Assembly: GCA_017451505.1 (NCBI GenBank)
Contig: JAFTOF010000004.1
Span: 1 to 52,051 of the forward strand
Direction of reading: 5' to 3'
From: Clostridia bacterium
Lineage (GTDB): Bacteria > Bacillota > Clostridia > UMGS1883
Length of the DNA: 52,051 nucleotides
The position numbers and the translations under genes were made by a program. Below the pieces are notes generated by a model that saw nothing but the letters and a program-made list of their open reading frames with translations, was not told the origin of the DNA and made no database searches. Shown here one piece after another: positions 17,331 to 25,798 of this stretch (the first letter of the stretch is position 1; the number at the start of each line of letters is the position of its first letter).

Positions 17331-17873
17331 TTAATCTTCTTCCACGGGGGGAAGTATTACCACTCCCGTTTCCGCTGTTTCCTCACCTTCTGTTACCTTT
17401 TCCCTGCCGAGTTGAAGCTTCCTTTCTTCAATGGGAGTCAGGATTCCGTACATCACACATTTTATCTCCTGAAGTGCAGAAAGTGCTTTTATTGCATTAT
17501 TGAGTGACTGCATATCCATTTTCCCAAATATACGTTCCTCCTCACCGCTGTCACTTCCGTTCTTTTCTTTTACGATGTATCGGTAAAACTGCTTTTTATC
17601 CTCTATTGCCTCATTAAGAACATCGGAAAGCTTGTCGGCTATGTCAATTTCCTTTGCCAGCTTTATTGCCGCCATACAGGCTGCGTTGTCCGCACATTTT
17701 TCCATAACATTTTCTCTGTATTCCCGCCTCGCATCACTCCATCGCTCAATCTGATAATGGCGGTAGAGTGTGGCCTGATTAATTCCGTGCTTTTTTGCGA
17801 GAGCCGCTGCACTGACCTCTCCCGTGACGAATTCAGTTTTAATTGCTTTCCAGTCGTATTTATTTTTTTTCAT
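17331..17873 (-). CDS. Phage terminase small subunit
   Basis: This 180-residue protein begins with a helix-turn-helix (WKAIKTEFVTGEVSAAALAKKHGINQATLYRHY, about residues 8-40). This is the DNA-recognition region of small terminases. An oligomerisation helix and a Glu-rich tail follow. It selects the DNA to be packaged and feeds it to the large subunit, whose gene ends 4 bases upstream. If the cluster packages host DNA, recognition by this protein would be the key difference, but nothing in the sequence decides that. Confidence 0.8.
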   Translation of the reverse strand: MKKNKYDWKAIKTEFVTGEVSAAALAKKHGINQATLYRHYQIERWSDARREYRENVMEKCADNAACMAAIKLAKEIDIADKLSDVLNEAIEDKKQFYRYIVKEKNGSDSGEEERIFGKMDMQSLNNAIKALSALQEIKCVMYGILTPIEERKLQLGREKVTEGEETAETGVVILPPVEED

Positions 17874-17877
17874 TCAA

Positions 17878-19305
17878 TCATCCTAATCTATAGTAATTAT
17901 AGTGCTTATAATCATCTGTGCTAAGCGGATCGTACATTATCTGCGGCTGTTTTTTGGGAGGCGGGTTTATGGGGTTTGCCATGGCAATATAGCGAACTTC
18001 ATCATATATGTGATCCTCTGCGGTTGTGTCTATGTCCTCAACATCAACCTGACTGTAAACCAGTGCAGGAACTGTTCTTATAAAGTGCTTGCAGGTGGAA
18101 AATATGTAAAGCATGGGAACACCCTCGTCATCAAAGGCGAATCTATTATGAAGCTGCATTTTCCCTGCTATACGGGTGTTGTCTGCTTTCTCAAAGTATA
18201 CGCCCTCCCTTTCCATCAGCCTGCCTACACTTTCGCCTCGGCTTTCATCAAAAATGGAGGGGTCTGCAATACCGTTTACATACTTACCGCGAAGATTAAT
18301 ATCTTCATTTTCAATACGCTTGATTTCACGTGCAATGCGACTTGGTTCCCATCTTACGCCTTCGTTGGGAGTGCCCGTACATCCGTAAAGTTCCTTAATC
18401 CTATACAGTCTGCCGTCATGGTCTACGCAATACCAGCCCACCGAAAAGGGGCGTGAATAGCCAAAGTCAAATCCGCGGTATATTTTCCATGATGAGGGAA
18501 TTTTGAAAGGGTTTATTACGTGAGTATTTCTGCGGTTTTCGTATCCGTCGGGGTTGTTTCTCCACTCCGTAAAAACCTGTCCCGAAAAGCTGTCCCAATC
18601 ACCGTAGAGAAGTGCTTTTTTCTCATTTTCGGGAAGTGAAGCAAGTCTTGTAATATAGTCGGGGTCATTTTGCATCAGGATTTTGTTATCAAAAACGCTT
18701 GACGGAACAAAAATTCTGTTTTGACGGCGAAGCTCGCTTTTTCCGTCGGGAAACATTATCTTTACCTCATCATAAATAGGCGTCATTGGCGGAGCAGGCG
18801 TAATGAAGCGTTCTTTTACCCAGCCGTGCCCTATCCCTCCGGGGTTTGCCTGTGCTCTGATATAACAGCGTGTACCGGGGCCGTTAGGTCGGTTACGGCT
18901 GAAAAGATAGCTGTATTCATCCCAAGTAAAATGTGTCAGCTCGTCAAAATCTATAAAGTCATAGCGTTTTCCCTGATAGTTGGTTCTGTCCTTTGTGTGC
19001 TGCATAGCTCCAAAGTAGATTTTCGCTCCCGAAGGAAATGTCCAGCAGTGCTTTTGGTCATTGAACTTTGCCTCGGGAAATGCAGGGGAGTATATCTCAC
19101 GGCTTCTGTCTACCATTTCGGAAAGTTGGGGGTAGGTTTTTCTTAAAATCAAACCGCGATAATGAGGTATATGCACCTGACGAAGTGCTTCGGCTATTGC
19201 ACAGTCGCTTTTTCCTCCGCCTGCCGCACCGCCGTAGAGAGCTTCCGTTTCCTTTCGTTGCATAAAGGCTCTCTGTCTGGGCTGGGGTGTCCAGATGATG
19301 TTCAT
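17878..19305 (-). CDS. Phage terminase large subunit
   Basis: This 475-residue packaging motor has an N-terminal ATPase with Walker A GGAAGGGKS near residue 26 and Walker B FIDFDELTH near 120. The adjacent RAQANPGG coupling motif is also present. The C-terminal RNase H-like nuclease has its acidic residues in GFDFGYSRP near 270, GIADPSIFD near 345 and AEDHIYDEVRY near 440. All catalytic positions look intact, so the gene is probably functional. The arginine-finger region LRKTYPQL is also present. Its start overlaps the preceding small gene by 4 bases. Confidence 0.92.
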   Translation of the reverse strand: MNIIWTPQPRQRAFMQRKETEALYGGAAGGGKSDCAIAEALRQVHIPHYRGLILRKTYPQLSEMVDRSREIYSPAFPEAKFNDQKHCWTFPSGAKIYFGAMQHTKDRTNYQGKRYDFIDFDELTHFTWDEYSYLFSRNRPNGPGTRCYIRAQANPGGIGHGWVKERFITPAPPMTPIYDEVKIMFPDGKSELRRQNRIFVPSSVFDNKILMQNDPDYITRLASLPENEKKALLYGDWDSFSGQVFTEWRNNPDGYENRRNTHVINPFKIPSSWKIYRGFDFGYSRPFSVGWYCVDHDGRLYRIKELYGCTGTPNEGVRWEPSRIAREIKRIENEDINLRGKYVNGIADPSIFDESRGESVGRLMEREGVYFEKADNTRIAGKMQLHNRFAFDDEGVPMLYIFSTCKHFIRTVPALVYSQVDVEDIDTTAEDHIYDEVRYIAMANPINPPPKKQPQIMYDPLSTDDYKHYNYYRLG

Positions 19306-19562
19306 TCCTCTTTTATCTCCAGCTCGTAGTTTCCGTCATTATCACGCTTTGCACTAAGATGATACTTTCCAAGTGCCTCACTAACCTCGCTTTTGGACAA
19401 GGTGATCTTTCTGCCCTTTTCCTTTGTCAGAAGCACAATGTTTGCCGCCGCACAATCAAGAAGCTGCCTTAAAGCTGTAATTTCCTCTCTAAGCTCCTCG
19501 ACTGTATTTTTGTAGGTTTCTATGCGTTTATCCCTACGCATGATTTCATTTTTGTAATCCAT
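19302..19562 (-). CDS. Small coiled-coil phage protein
   Basis: This 86-residue, charged and helical protein has a heptad-like stretch (RIETYKNTVEELREEITALRQLL). No domain was recognised. The ATG at 19562 shares a base with the preceding stop (TGATG), and AAAGGA lies about 10 bases upstream. It ends inside the terminase large-subunit start. Its position at the head of the late operon fits a packaging accessory or regulator, but this is only inference. Confidence 0.6.
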   Translation of the reverse strand: MDYKNEIMRRDKRIETYKNTVEELREEITALRQLLDCAAANIVLLTKEKGRKITLSKSEVSEALGKYHLSAKRDNDGNYELEIKEE

Positions 19563-19762
19563 CAATTTTCATCCTTTCTGTCATAATAACGCTGCATTGA
19601 GTGTGCCACGCTACATTTTTGCCAGTTAATATGATTTGCACAAAAATTCTCTATGTAATCTCGTCGCGTTGTCATATCGGGAAACTTCATACTGCACCCC
19701 TCGCAATAAAGCTTGAGGTGGCTGTCCATTTTGTAAAATGGACATTGAATTATCATCGGCAT
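19562..19762 (-). CDS. Small cysteine-rich phage protein
   Basis: This 66-residue protein has Cys and His residues in CPFY, CEGC, CANH and KCSVAH, suggesting one zinc-binding site. Similar tiny zinc proteins are common at the left end of clostridial phage packaging operons, and their role is unknown. The ATG at 19762 has GGGGGAGG 6 bases upstream. It overlaps the end of the next upstream gene by 10 bases. Confidence 0.6.
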   Translation of the reverse strand: MPMIIQCPFYKMDSHLKLYCEGCSMKFPDMTTRRDYIENFCANHINWQKCSVAHSMQRYYDRKDEN

Positions 19763-20004
19763 ATCTGACCTCCCCCTTTCTCATTGAAACGTTGTGCCAT
19801 ATATTGTCCGTAGCTCATGCCCTTTTTGTGAGCCTCCTGCTGGAGAGCAGTTAAATCATCATAAGGGAGCTTATCGTGCCCTAAATACGGGGCATAGCCA
19901 CATTTCTTGCGTCTGCGGCAAAAATCACTGCAAGTTTTCTTTCGGCGTGAAAGCTCAGGTATTCTTCTTCCGCATACGACACAAAATTTGCCTTCATATT
20001 CCAT
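19753..20004 (-). CDS. Small zinc-ribbon phage protein, first gene of the late operon
   Basis: This 83-residue protein has CVVCG near residue 8 and KTCSDFCRRRKKCG near 24, two cysteine pairs fit for a zinc ribbon. YAPYLGHDKLPYDDL and MSYGQYMAQRF follow. The ATG at 20004 was chosen since AAAGGAAAG precedes it; upstream in-frame codons lie inside the operator region. It is the first gene transcribed from the repressor-controlled promoter, and could regulate or assist the packaging genes behind it. The function is not known. Confidence 0.6.
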   Translation of the reverse strand: MEYEGKFCVVCGRRIPELSRRKKTCSDFCRRRKKCGYAPYLGHDKLPYDDLTALQQEAHKKGMSYGQYMAQRFNEKGGGQICR

Positions 20005-20048
20005 GATTCCATCTTTCCTTTCGTGTAAGTATTTTGTTTTCTTACGTT

Positions 20049-20136
20049 TTACGTAAGTGAGTATAAAACACGAAATGACGAAAGTCAATACTTTTTACGT
20101 AAGTTTTTTAAAATTTTTCTTGCATTTTAAGTAAGT
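20049..20136. promoter_or_regulatory. Three repressor operators (TTACGTAAGT type)
   Basis: TTACGTAAGT occurs at 20049-20058 and 20095-20104, and the variant TTAAGTAAGT at 20127-20136. The first lies just past the -10 of the leftward promoter and the second just before its -35. The third lies between the -35 and -10 of the rightward repressor promoter. This is the layout of a phage switch in which one repressor shuts the late operon and limits its own synthesis. Confidence 0.78.
20060..20088 (-). promoter_or_regulatory. Leftward promoter of the phage packaging/structural operon
   Basis: On the minus strand TTGACT (20083-20088) and TATACT (20060-20065) are separated by 17 bp. Start would be near 20053, inside the first operator. 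Confidence 0.85.
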
Positions 20137-20147
20137 TGTGTTATAAT
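20120..20147 (+). promoter_or_regulatory. Rightward promoter of the repressor gene
   Basis: TTGCAT (20120-20125) and a perfect TATAAT (20142-20147) with a 16 bp spacer that contains the third operator. The leader to the ATG is about 40 bases. Confidence 0.75.
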
Positions 20148-20194
20148 CGTTGTAGAAGCGGTTTTTTCCAAGTAATAATGAAAGGAAAATTAAT

Positions 20195-20803
20195 ATGAAA
20201 TTACATGAACGAATTAAGGAAAGGCGTACAGCACTCGGGATGACTCTTTTAGATGTTGCCAACGCACTTGGGGTCAAGGAAGCTACAGTACAGCGTTACG
20301 AAAGCGGAGAAATAAAAAATCCCAAGCACGCAACTGTGCTTGAGATGGCTAAAATTTTTGGTTGTACCCCCTCGTATCTGATGGGTTGGGAGGAAGATGC
20401 CCTTCCTGAAGCAGCAATGAAAATAAGCAAACAAAAATTGCCGCTGCTTGGAGAAATTGCGGCAGGTCAGCCGATTTTTGCCTCGGAGGAATACGAATAT
20501 TATTCCCCCGTTGATGACTGCGGGGCTGACTTCTGCTTGCGTGTTCACGGAGATTCTATGACAGGTGCAGGTATAAAGGACGGCGATGTGGTTTTCATAC
20601 GCAAGCAGGAGTCAATAGATGACGGCGAGATAGCCGCAGTTTTGGTAGACGATGAAGCTACACTCAAAAGAGTTTATCAGGCACCCGATTCCATAACCTT
20701 GGTTTCTGAAAATCCCAAATATAAACCTATTGTTTATACAAAGAAACAGGCAAAGAATATTCGCATTTTGGGTAAGGCTGTGTCATTCACGACCAAGCTG
20801 TAA
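20195..20803 (+). CDS. LexA-like autocleaving phage repressor (XRE HTH plus S24 peptidase)
   Basis: This 202-residue repressor has an N-terminal helix-turn-helix at about residues 5-60 (TLLDVANALGVKEATVQRYESG). A C-terminal S24/LexA peptidase follows. The catalytic pair is Ser121 in GDSM and Lys158 in TLKRV, and a probable self-cleavage site is Ala90-Gly91 in EIAAGQP. It should hold the phage operon off and be destroyed after RecA activation by DNA damage. It is transcribed away from the operon, with shared operators between the two. AAAGGA precedes the ATG. All catalytic residues are present, so induction is likely still possible. Confidence 0.92.
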   Translation: MKLHERIKERRTALGMTLLDVANALGVKEATVQRYESGEIKNPKHATVLEMAKIFGCTPSYLMGWEEDALPEAAMKISKQKLPLLGEIAAGQPIFASEEYEYYSPVDDCGADFCLRVHGDSMTGAGIKDGDVVFIRKQESIDDGEIAAVLVDDEATLKRVYQAPDSITLVSENPKYKPIVYTKKQAKNIRILGKAVSFTTKL

Positions 20804-20818
20804 TATTGGCAAAATAAA

Positions 20819-20857
20819 AAAGGCAGTATTTTTAACGCATTAAAAATACTGCCTTTT
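20819..20857. terminator. Bidirectional terminator between repressor and capA-like gene
   Basis: AAGGCAGTATTTTTAA pairs perfectly with TTAAAAATACTGCCTT around a CGCA loop, 16 bp. An A-run stands before and T-rich sequence after, so it works in both directions for the converging genes. Confidence 0.9.
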
Positions 20858-20858
20858 A

Positions 20859-21989
20859 TTACTTTACTTCTATATTCATCACATCGTCAAACATAGTTTG
20901 AAGCTTCTCTACTGAAAGCAAGCTTCCGCGGGTATTTTTCTTTGCAAGCTCATCGGTATAATCGCTGAGCATATACACGCTGTACATTCCGTTTTCCCTG
21001 TGGGTAACGGTCGGGAGCATTTCATAACTGTCAATGCTTACATTATCTCCCTCTTTACTGATTGTCACATTTGCCATTCCGCCGAGGATTTTCGGGTTTT
21101 CTTTCTGATTGGAAACAAAATTACCCAAGCTGTAGAAAACCACTGACCTGTTTCCGTTTTCGGAAATATGCTCGCACGCAGGCTGAATCACATGGGGGTG
21201 TGTTCCGATAATAATGTCGGCACCGCCCTCTGTCAAAAACTCCACATCTTTTATTTGTGATGATGTAGGCTTGTGAGTGTACTCTGTGCCAAAATGCAGG
21301 AATACCACTGTAATATCGGCTTCTTCCTCCGCTTTGGAAAGAAGTTCTTCCTCCTTCTCACCTCTGCCGAATATATTTATGAGATAGGATTTATCAGCAG
21401 GCGGTCTGTAGCCATTAAGTCCATAGGTAAAGTTCAGAAGTGCGATTTTAAGATCACCCTTTTCCCAAATGGTAATGCTGTCCTGCTTGTCCTGATTCTC
21501 GTTTATTCCGATAACTGTGACACCCTTATGCTTTTTCCAGAAGTCTATCGTATGGAAAACGGCATCCGCACCTTTATCATAGGTATGATTCGTGGCATGC
21601 GTTACAAGGTTAAAGCCTGCTTTTGCCACACTTTCCCCAACCTCGGGTGGTGTACCGAAAGCAGGATAACCGCTTAGTGCCGATACGGAATCCACAAAAA
21701 TGGTTTCCTGATTTATCGCGGCAATATCCGCATCCTTAATATGAGGGGTAATATGGGTATAAAGTCCGTCAAAATTAAACCCGTCCTCCGTTTTACAGGA
21801 GTTGTATATGGGGGAATGAATAAGATTATCCCCCACCGCTTTAAGGGTAATGGTAACTTTAGAAGGCTCATCTATTACAGGCTTCGTTTCGTTTCCCGTG
21901 CCGAACTCTCTTATAAGCATTATGACAAGAAGAATGATTGCACAGGTCATCACCGAAAAAACTATGGCAAGCTTTTTATTTCTGCTCAT
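20859..21989 (-). CDS. CapA-family metallophosphatase, membrane anchored
   Basis: This 376-residue protein has one N-terminal membrane segment (residues 7-27). A calcineurin-like fold of the CapA/PgsA family follows: VGDNLIHSPIY near residue 52, THATNHTYDKG near 133, VVFLHFGTEY near 210 and IIGTHPHVIQP near 240. These are the metal-binding Asp, Asn and His positions. Family members take part in poly-gamma-glutamate capsule export or are wall-associated phosphoesterases; no capsule genes are nearby, so the substrate is open. The start overlaps the end of gltX by 14 bases, with AGAGGG ahead of the ATG. Confidence 0.85.
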   Translation of the reverse strand: MSRNKKLAIVFSVMTCAIILLVIMLIREFGTGNETKPVIDEPSKVTITLKAVGDNLIHSPIYNSCKTEDGFNFDGLYTHITPHIKDADIAAINQETIFVDSVSALSGYPAFGTPPEVGESVAKAGFNLVTHATNHTYDKGADAVFHTIDFWKKHKGVTVIGINENQDKQDSITIWEKGDLKIALLNFTYGLNGYRPPADKSYLINIFGRGEKEEELLSKAEEEADITVVFLHFGTEYTHKPTSSQIKDVEFLTEGGADIIIGTHPHVIQPACEHISENGNRSVVFYSLGNFVSNQKENPKILGGMANVTISKEGDNVSIDSYEMLPTVTHRENGMYSVYMLSDYTDELAKKNTRGSLLSVEKLQTMFDDVMNIEVK

Positions 21990-23622
21990 ATGCCCTCTTT
22001 ATCCTCTCCATGGTGCGTTCTTCGCCAAGCACCTGCTGAATGCACCATACGTCAGGAGAATTTCCCCTGCCTGTTACAGCCACACGGATTACTCCGCTGA
22101 CATCGCCTACATGGCCCTTATAGCTTTCGGGATTTTTCTTGTAAAGCTTGGGCTGGGGTGCATATCCAAGCTCCTCACCGATTGCACGAACCTTTGAAAA
22201 CCAGGTAGACTGGTCGTCACTATGGTCGTATGTTTCCATATACTTTGAAAGGATAATCTTTCTGTCCTCCTCGGAAACGTTTTCGGGGAAGCTATCCTCA
22301 ATTTTAAATAGCTCGTCAAAGAAGAAGCTATAGAAATCCTTGGACTGTTTCCAATGGCTGATATCCTTACGGGGTTTTTCACCGCCTCTGCCTATACCAA
22401 TCATACCGATTGCAAAATCCTTGTCACGGGTAAGGAGGTTATAATATTCCTCATCACATTCCTTTGCCCATGCGGTAATATAATCATAAACTGTCTGACT
22501 GTCAAGAGTGGCAAGATAATTTTTGCTGACATCGTTAAGCTTGTCTATATCAAAGAGAGAACCGCTGATGCCCATTTTCTTTGCAGTGAATTCAAATTCT
22601 TTCACATCTTTATCGGGGTTGTCCATTCTCCACTGCTCATAGTTTGAGTTAAGCACGGTCATCAGGTATTCCCACACTGCTCCGGGAAGATAGCCCTCGC
22701 TCTTATAATAATCAAGTGAAAGCTCAGGGTCCTTACGTTTACTGAGCTTACGCTTTACTCCATTGTCAATCTTCATAAGCTGAGCTGTGTGGCAGTAAGT
22801 GGGTGCTTTCCAGCCCATAGCTCTGAAAAGCTGTACGTGAATGGGAAGCGTTGCAAGCCATTCCTCACCTCGTACTACGTGGGTGGTACGCATAAGGTGA
22901 TCGTCTACCACGTGTGCAAAATGGTAAGTTGGTATGCCGTCTGATTTAAGGATAACCACGTCCTGTTCATTTTCGGGCATGGTAAGTTCACCGCGGATTG
23001 CGTCCTTGACGGTAAAGGTCTTACCCGTGTTTTCGGGAGCACGGAAGCGAAGAACGAAAGGCTTACCTGCCTCAATGTTTTTCTGTGCTTCTTCAACGGT
23101 AATATTTCTGTGAACTGCCCATTTGCCATAGTAGCCGAAGTTTTCCTTTAGCTCTGTCTGCTTTTCACGCATTGCACTAAGCTCTTCTTCAGTGCAGAAG
23201 CAGGGGTATGCCATACCCTGCTCAATAAGCCATTTCGCAAAGGTCTGGTAAATTTCGGCACGCTGTCTCTGGCGGTAGGGGCCGTAATCGCCCTTTTCGC
23301 CGTCACTTGTAGCACCTTCGTCAAATTCTACGCCGAAATAACGCAGAGTGTTGATAACAACATCTACAGCACCCTCAACCTCACGCTTGTTATCGGTATC
23401 CTCTATACGAAGATAGAACACGCCATCACTAAGGTGAGCCAATCTTTCATCGGTGATAGCACCGAAAAGGTTTCCCAGATGAATAAATCCTGTGGGGCTG
23501 GGACCAAGTCTTGTAACCTTTGCACCCTCGGGAAGATTTCTTTCGGGATAAAGGTTTTCATAATATTCGGGAGTCTTTGTAATATCAGGAAGCAAAAGCT
23601 CTGCCATTTTTTTGTTATCCAT
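21976..23622 (-). CDS. gltX: Glutamyl-tRNA synthetase
   Basis: This 548-residue class I aminoacyl-tRNA synthetase charges tRNA-Glu. The HIGH-type motif is PSPTGFIHLGN near residue 42, and the KMSKS-type motif is KLSKR near 266. RIEDTD and YHFAHVVDDHLM complete the active site. It is longer than the usual form of about 490 residues, because of a larger C-terminal anticodon-binding part, a known variant in some clostridia. AAAGGA lies before the ATG. It sits between the dGTPase-like gene (15 bases upstream) and the overlapping capA-like gene, so it appears to be in one operon with them. Confidence 0.93.
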   Translation of the reverse strand: MDNKKMAELLLPDITKTPEYYENLYPERNLPEGAKVTRLGPSPTGFIHLGNLFGAITDERLAHLSDGVFYLRIEDTDNKREVEGAVDVVINTLRYFGVEFDEGATSDGEKGDYGPYRQRQRAEIYQTFAKWLIEQGMAYPCFCTEEELSAMREKQTELKENFGYYGKWAVHRNITVEEAQKNIEAGKPFVLRFRAPENTGKTFTVKDAIRGELTMPENEQDVVILKSDGIPTYHFAHVVDDHLMRTTHVVRGEEWLATLPIHVQLFRAMGWKAPTYCHTAQLMKIDNGVKRKLSKRKDPELSLDYYKSEGYLPGAVWEYLMTVLNSNYEQWRMDNPDKDVKEFEFTAKKMGISGSLFDIDKLNDVSKNYLATLDSQTVYDYITAWAKECDEEYYNLLTRDKDFAIGMIGIGRGGEKPRKDISHWKQSKDFYSFFFDELFKIEDSFPENVSEEDRKIILSKYMETYDHSDDQSTWFSKVRAIGEELGYAPQPKLYKKNPESYKGHVGDVSGVIRVAVTGRGNSPDVWCIQQVLGEERTMERIKRAYEQK

Positions 23623-23637
23623 AATAATTTTCCTTTC

Positions 23638-24801
23638 TTATTTATCGAAATAACCAATGTATTTTACAGAGGGAGCATCGGGCAAAAGATGAGCACATAT
23701 ATCTATGAAATAGTCATCCGTCATCGATGCAATAAAGTCCGTTATAATATCATCGGGAGTATTTTCCTCCTCGTAAGCCGTTTCGGACTTGTAATATCCC
23801 CTGCGAGTATTCACATAATCAATATGATGGCGGTGAATCAGGCTGTCCTTATCCGCCAAATCTTTTATAAGCCTTTCATAAAGCATCTGAAACATGGTCT
23901 TAAGGCAGGTGTTATACTGCTCATTAACACTGTCTGCGAGGTATATACGCTCGTAGTTATCACTTTTCGCCTTTTTCAGAGCTTCAAAGTATTCTTCGTC
24001 CATTCGGATGGAGTCCTTGCCGAAGCTGTTTTCCACAATGTTAACCACAAAGTTATTTATCATATGGGAATTATCCGTACCTGCGTAGGGTACCTTTACC
24101 CCTGCACGTTCAGCATCCTGCCTGTCCTTGCCGATGTAGGCTATTATATCACTGACACGTACCACACACCCCTCCAGTGTTGAGGGAATAAGCTTCTTTA
24201 CATTATCACGGTCAATATAACAGCCCTCCACCTTTTCATCAAATTCAGCAAAGCCCGAAATTGGTGACGGAGAATATTCCCGAAGCTCAAGCTCGCCGTT
24301 ATGGCAAAGGATTCCGTCGAGGGTGTCAAGGCTGATATTAAGATTAAACATTTTATCCAATACTCTTACGCTGTGTACGTTGTGATTAAAATATCTTCCC
24401 GTACGGCAGTGGTATATTTCGCCCAAAAGTCTTTCCCCTGCATGTCCGAATGGCGTATGTCCGATATCATGCCCCAAAGCTATGGCTTCAATAAGGTCAA
24501 GGTCGAGCCCCAACAGCCGTCCTATATTTCGGGCAATTCTTGACACCAACTGCACATGAAGTGCACGGCGTGTAATATCGTCATCCTTAAAAAAGGAAAA
24601 CACCTGTGTTTTGTCAGTATAGCGGTTGTAATAAGGGTGGTGGAGGATTTTTTCTATATCACGAACGTAGCACGGTCGCCATATTTTGGCACGGTCACGG
24701 TCATTGTTCCGCCTTATGACCTGCTTTAAGGGAAGCTTTAGTTTTTCTTCAATTTCACGTGATTTTTCCTCTGATAAATGCAAATAATCATTCCTTGCCA
24801 A
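23638..24801 (-). CDS. dGTPase-like HD-domain phosphohydrolase
   Basis: This 387-residue protein has the HD metal motif GHDIGHTPFGHAGE near residue 110. RRALHVQLVSRIARNIGRLL before it supplies the first His, and VVRVSDIIAYIGKD near 212 supplies the final Asp. This is the order seen in deoxyguanosine triphosphate triphosphohydrolases. It probably removes triphosphate from dGTP or another dNTP and so helps set nucleotide pools. The start is a TTG at 24801 with AGGAGG 7 bases upstream; the next ATG is downstream and lacks a site. It overlaps the transporter gene by 14 bases. Confidence 0.86.
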   Translation of the reverse strand: MARNDYLHLSEEKSREIEEKLKLPLKQVIRRNNDRDRAKIWRPCYVRDIEKILHHPYYNRYTDKTQVFSFFKDDDITRRALHVQLVSRIARNIGRLLGLDLDLIEAIALGHDIGHTPFGHAGERLLGEIYHCRTGRYFNHNVHSVRVLDKMFNLNISLDTLDGILCHNGELELREYSPSPISGFAEFDEKVEGCYIDRDNVKKLIPSTLEGCVVRVSDIIAYIGKDRQDAERAGVKVPYAGTDNSHMINNFVVNIVENSFGKDSIRMDEEYFEALKKAKSDNYERIYLADSVNEQYNTCLKTMFQMLYERLIKDLADKDSLIHRHHIDYVNTRRGYYKSETAYEEENTPDDIITDFIASMTDDYFIDICAHLLPDAPSVKYIGYFDK

Positions 24802-25279
24802 ATAAATCCCTCCTTTTCACAATAATGTGTGCGGCAATACCCGTAAGGATTCCGCATACAATGCCCGACAGTAAAAGCACGGGCATGTAAAAAAGCACAC
24901 CCTTTCCAATAATGAAATATGCACACAAAAGCTGTGCCATATTATGAAAAACTCCGCCTAAGCTGCTTACCCCCACAATGGAAAACTGCCTCGTTTTCTT
25001 TGCAATGCTCATTACGAATACGCTCATAATTGCACCGCTGAGGCTATATAAAAATGCCGAAGCGTTACCAAACAGCATCATGCACAAAAGCACCTTTAAA
25101 ATGGCAATAACCCACGCCTTTCCCACACTCTGCGTATAAAGAGAGGTTAAAACCACAGTATTTGCAAGCCCGAGCTTTACTCCTGCGGCAATAGGGGGAA
25201 ACAGACTTTCCACATATCCTAAAAGCACTGCTACGGCGGTAAGTGCCGCCGTCCTTGTAATATCCTTTGTTTTTATCAT
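24788..25279 (-). CDS. Gx transporter family membrane protein
   Basis: This 163-residue protein has about five membrane segments. The motifs GVKLGLANTVVLTSLY near residue 33 and SSLGGVFHNMAQLLCAYF near 103 are diagnostic of the Gx transporter family, once labelled heptaprenyl diphosphate synthase component I. It may be an ECF-type substrate-binding membrane component; the solute is unknown. Its ATG overlaps the stop of the NusG-II gene (ATGA), and this pair is a recurrent clostridial neighbourhood, so the two probably act together. Confidence 0.85.
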   Translation of the reverse strand: MIKTKDITRTAALTAVAVLLGYVESLFPPIAAGVKLGLANTVVLTSLYTQSVGKAWVIAILKVLLCMMLFGNASAFLYSLSGAIMSVFVMSIAKKTRQFSIVGVSSLGGVFHNMAQLLCAYFIIGKGVLFYMPVLLLSGIVCGILTGIAAHIIVKRRDLFGKE

Positions 25280-25623
25280 AATAGCACATCCGCTTTATTT
25301 TTTGACTTGGTGTTTTCTATAATTATACTTAGTCTGTTGGGGAGGCATACAATGCTCCCTCCCGAAGTATCAAGTTTTTCTTTTTTACAAAGCTTGTCGG
25401 GGCAATCGGCATGTGCTATTGTAACAACGCCATTTTTTACGGAAACCGTGTTTTCCCCGAATTCACTGCTTACTAAAATTTCTGCATCTTTATCAAGGGG
25501 AATCCGCTTGTAAATTTTTCCGTCGACGTAAATTGCCGCCTCGCAGCCCTGCTCCTTGGGAATAAACCACAGAACAAGAAAAGCTACAGCGATTATAATT
25601 AAAAATATATCACCTTTTTTCAA
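25276..25623 (-). CDS. Membrane-anchored NusG-domain-II protein
   Basis: This 115-residue protein has one N-terminal membrane segment (IFLIIIAVAFLVLWFI). A NusG domain II fold with AAIYVDGKIYKRIPL and the conserved IAHADCPDKLCKK and GGSIVCLPNRLSIII follows. It lies outside the membrane and is unrelated in role to the transcription factor NusG. The TTG start at 25623 has GGAGG about 8 bases upstream; an ATG at 25644 would place an unlikely charged extension before the membrane segment. It is first in the leftward operon that runs through the transporter, dGTPase, gltX and capA-like genes. Confidence 0.82.
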   Translation of the reverse strand: MKKGDIFLIIIAVAFLVLWFIPKEQGCEAAIYVDGKIYKRIPLDKDAEILVSSEFGENTVSVKNGVVTIAHADCPDKLCKKEKLDTSGGSIVCLPNRLSIIIENTKSKNKADVLL

Positions 25624-25665
25624 GCTTCTCCCTCCCCGATGCACACAATTATTCCATAATATATT

Positions 25666-25694
25666 ATTCTACCGCTTTTTTGGTTCTTTGTAAA
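25666..25694 (-). promoter_or_regulatory. Promoter of the NusG-II/Gx/dGTPase/gltX/capA-like operon
   Basis: On the minus strand TTTACA (25689-25694) and TAGAAT (25666-25671) are spaced by 17 bp. Start would be near 25659, about 35 bases before the TTG of the first gene. Confidence 0.7.
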
Positions 25695-25798
25695 GTCTTT
25701 TAAGGGAAAAATCGCTGTTCCACTCAAAAATGTGTAGCCAAAATACACTTGATTTCGTTTCCAAGAAATGATATATTTGAATTAAGGAGTTGATTCAG

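Noticed and set aside
2428..20857. Attachment-site repeats flanking the phage cluster
   Set aside because: I compared the two end regions and found only different terminators. No tRNA or shared core sequence is present.
23434..24183. 249-codon plus-strand reading frame across gltX and the dGTPase-like gene
   Set aside because: It is antisense to two conserved enzymes and crosses their boundary. No domain or ribosome site was seen.
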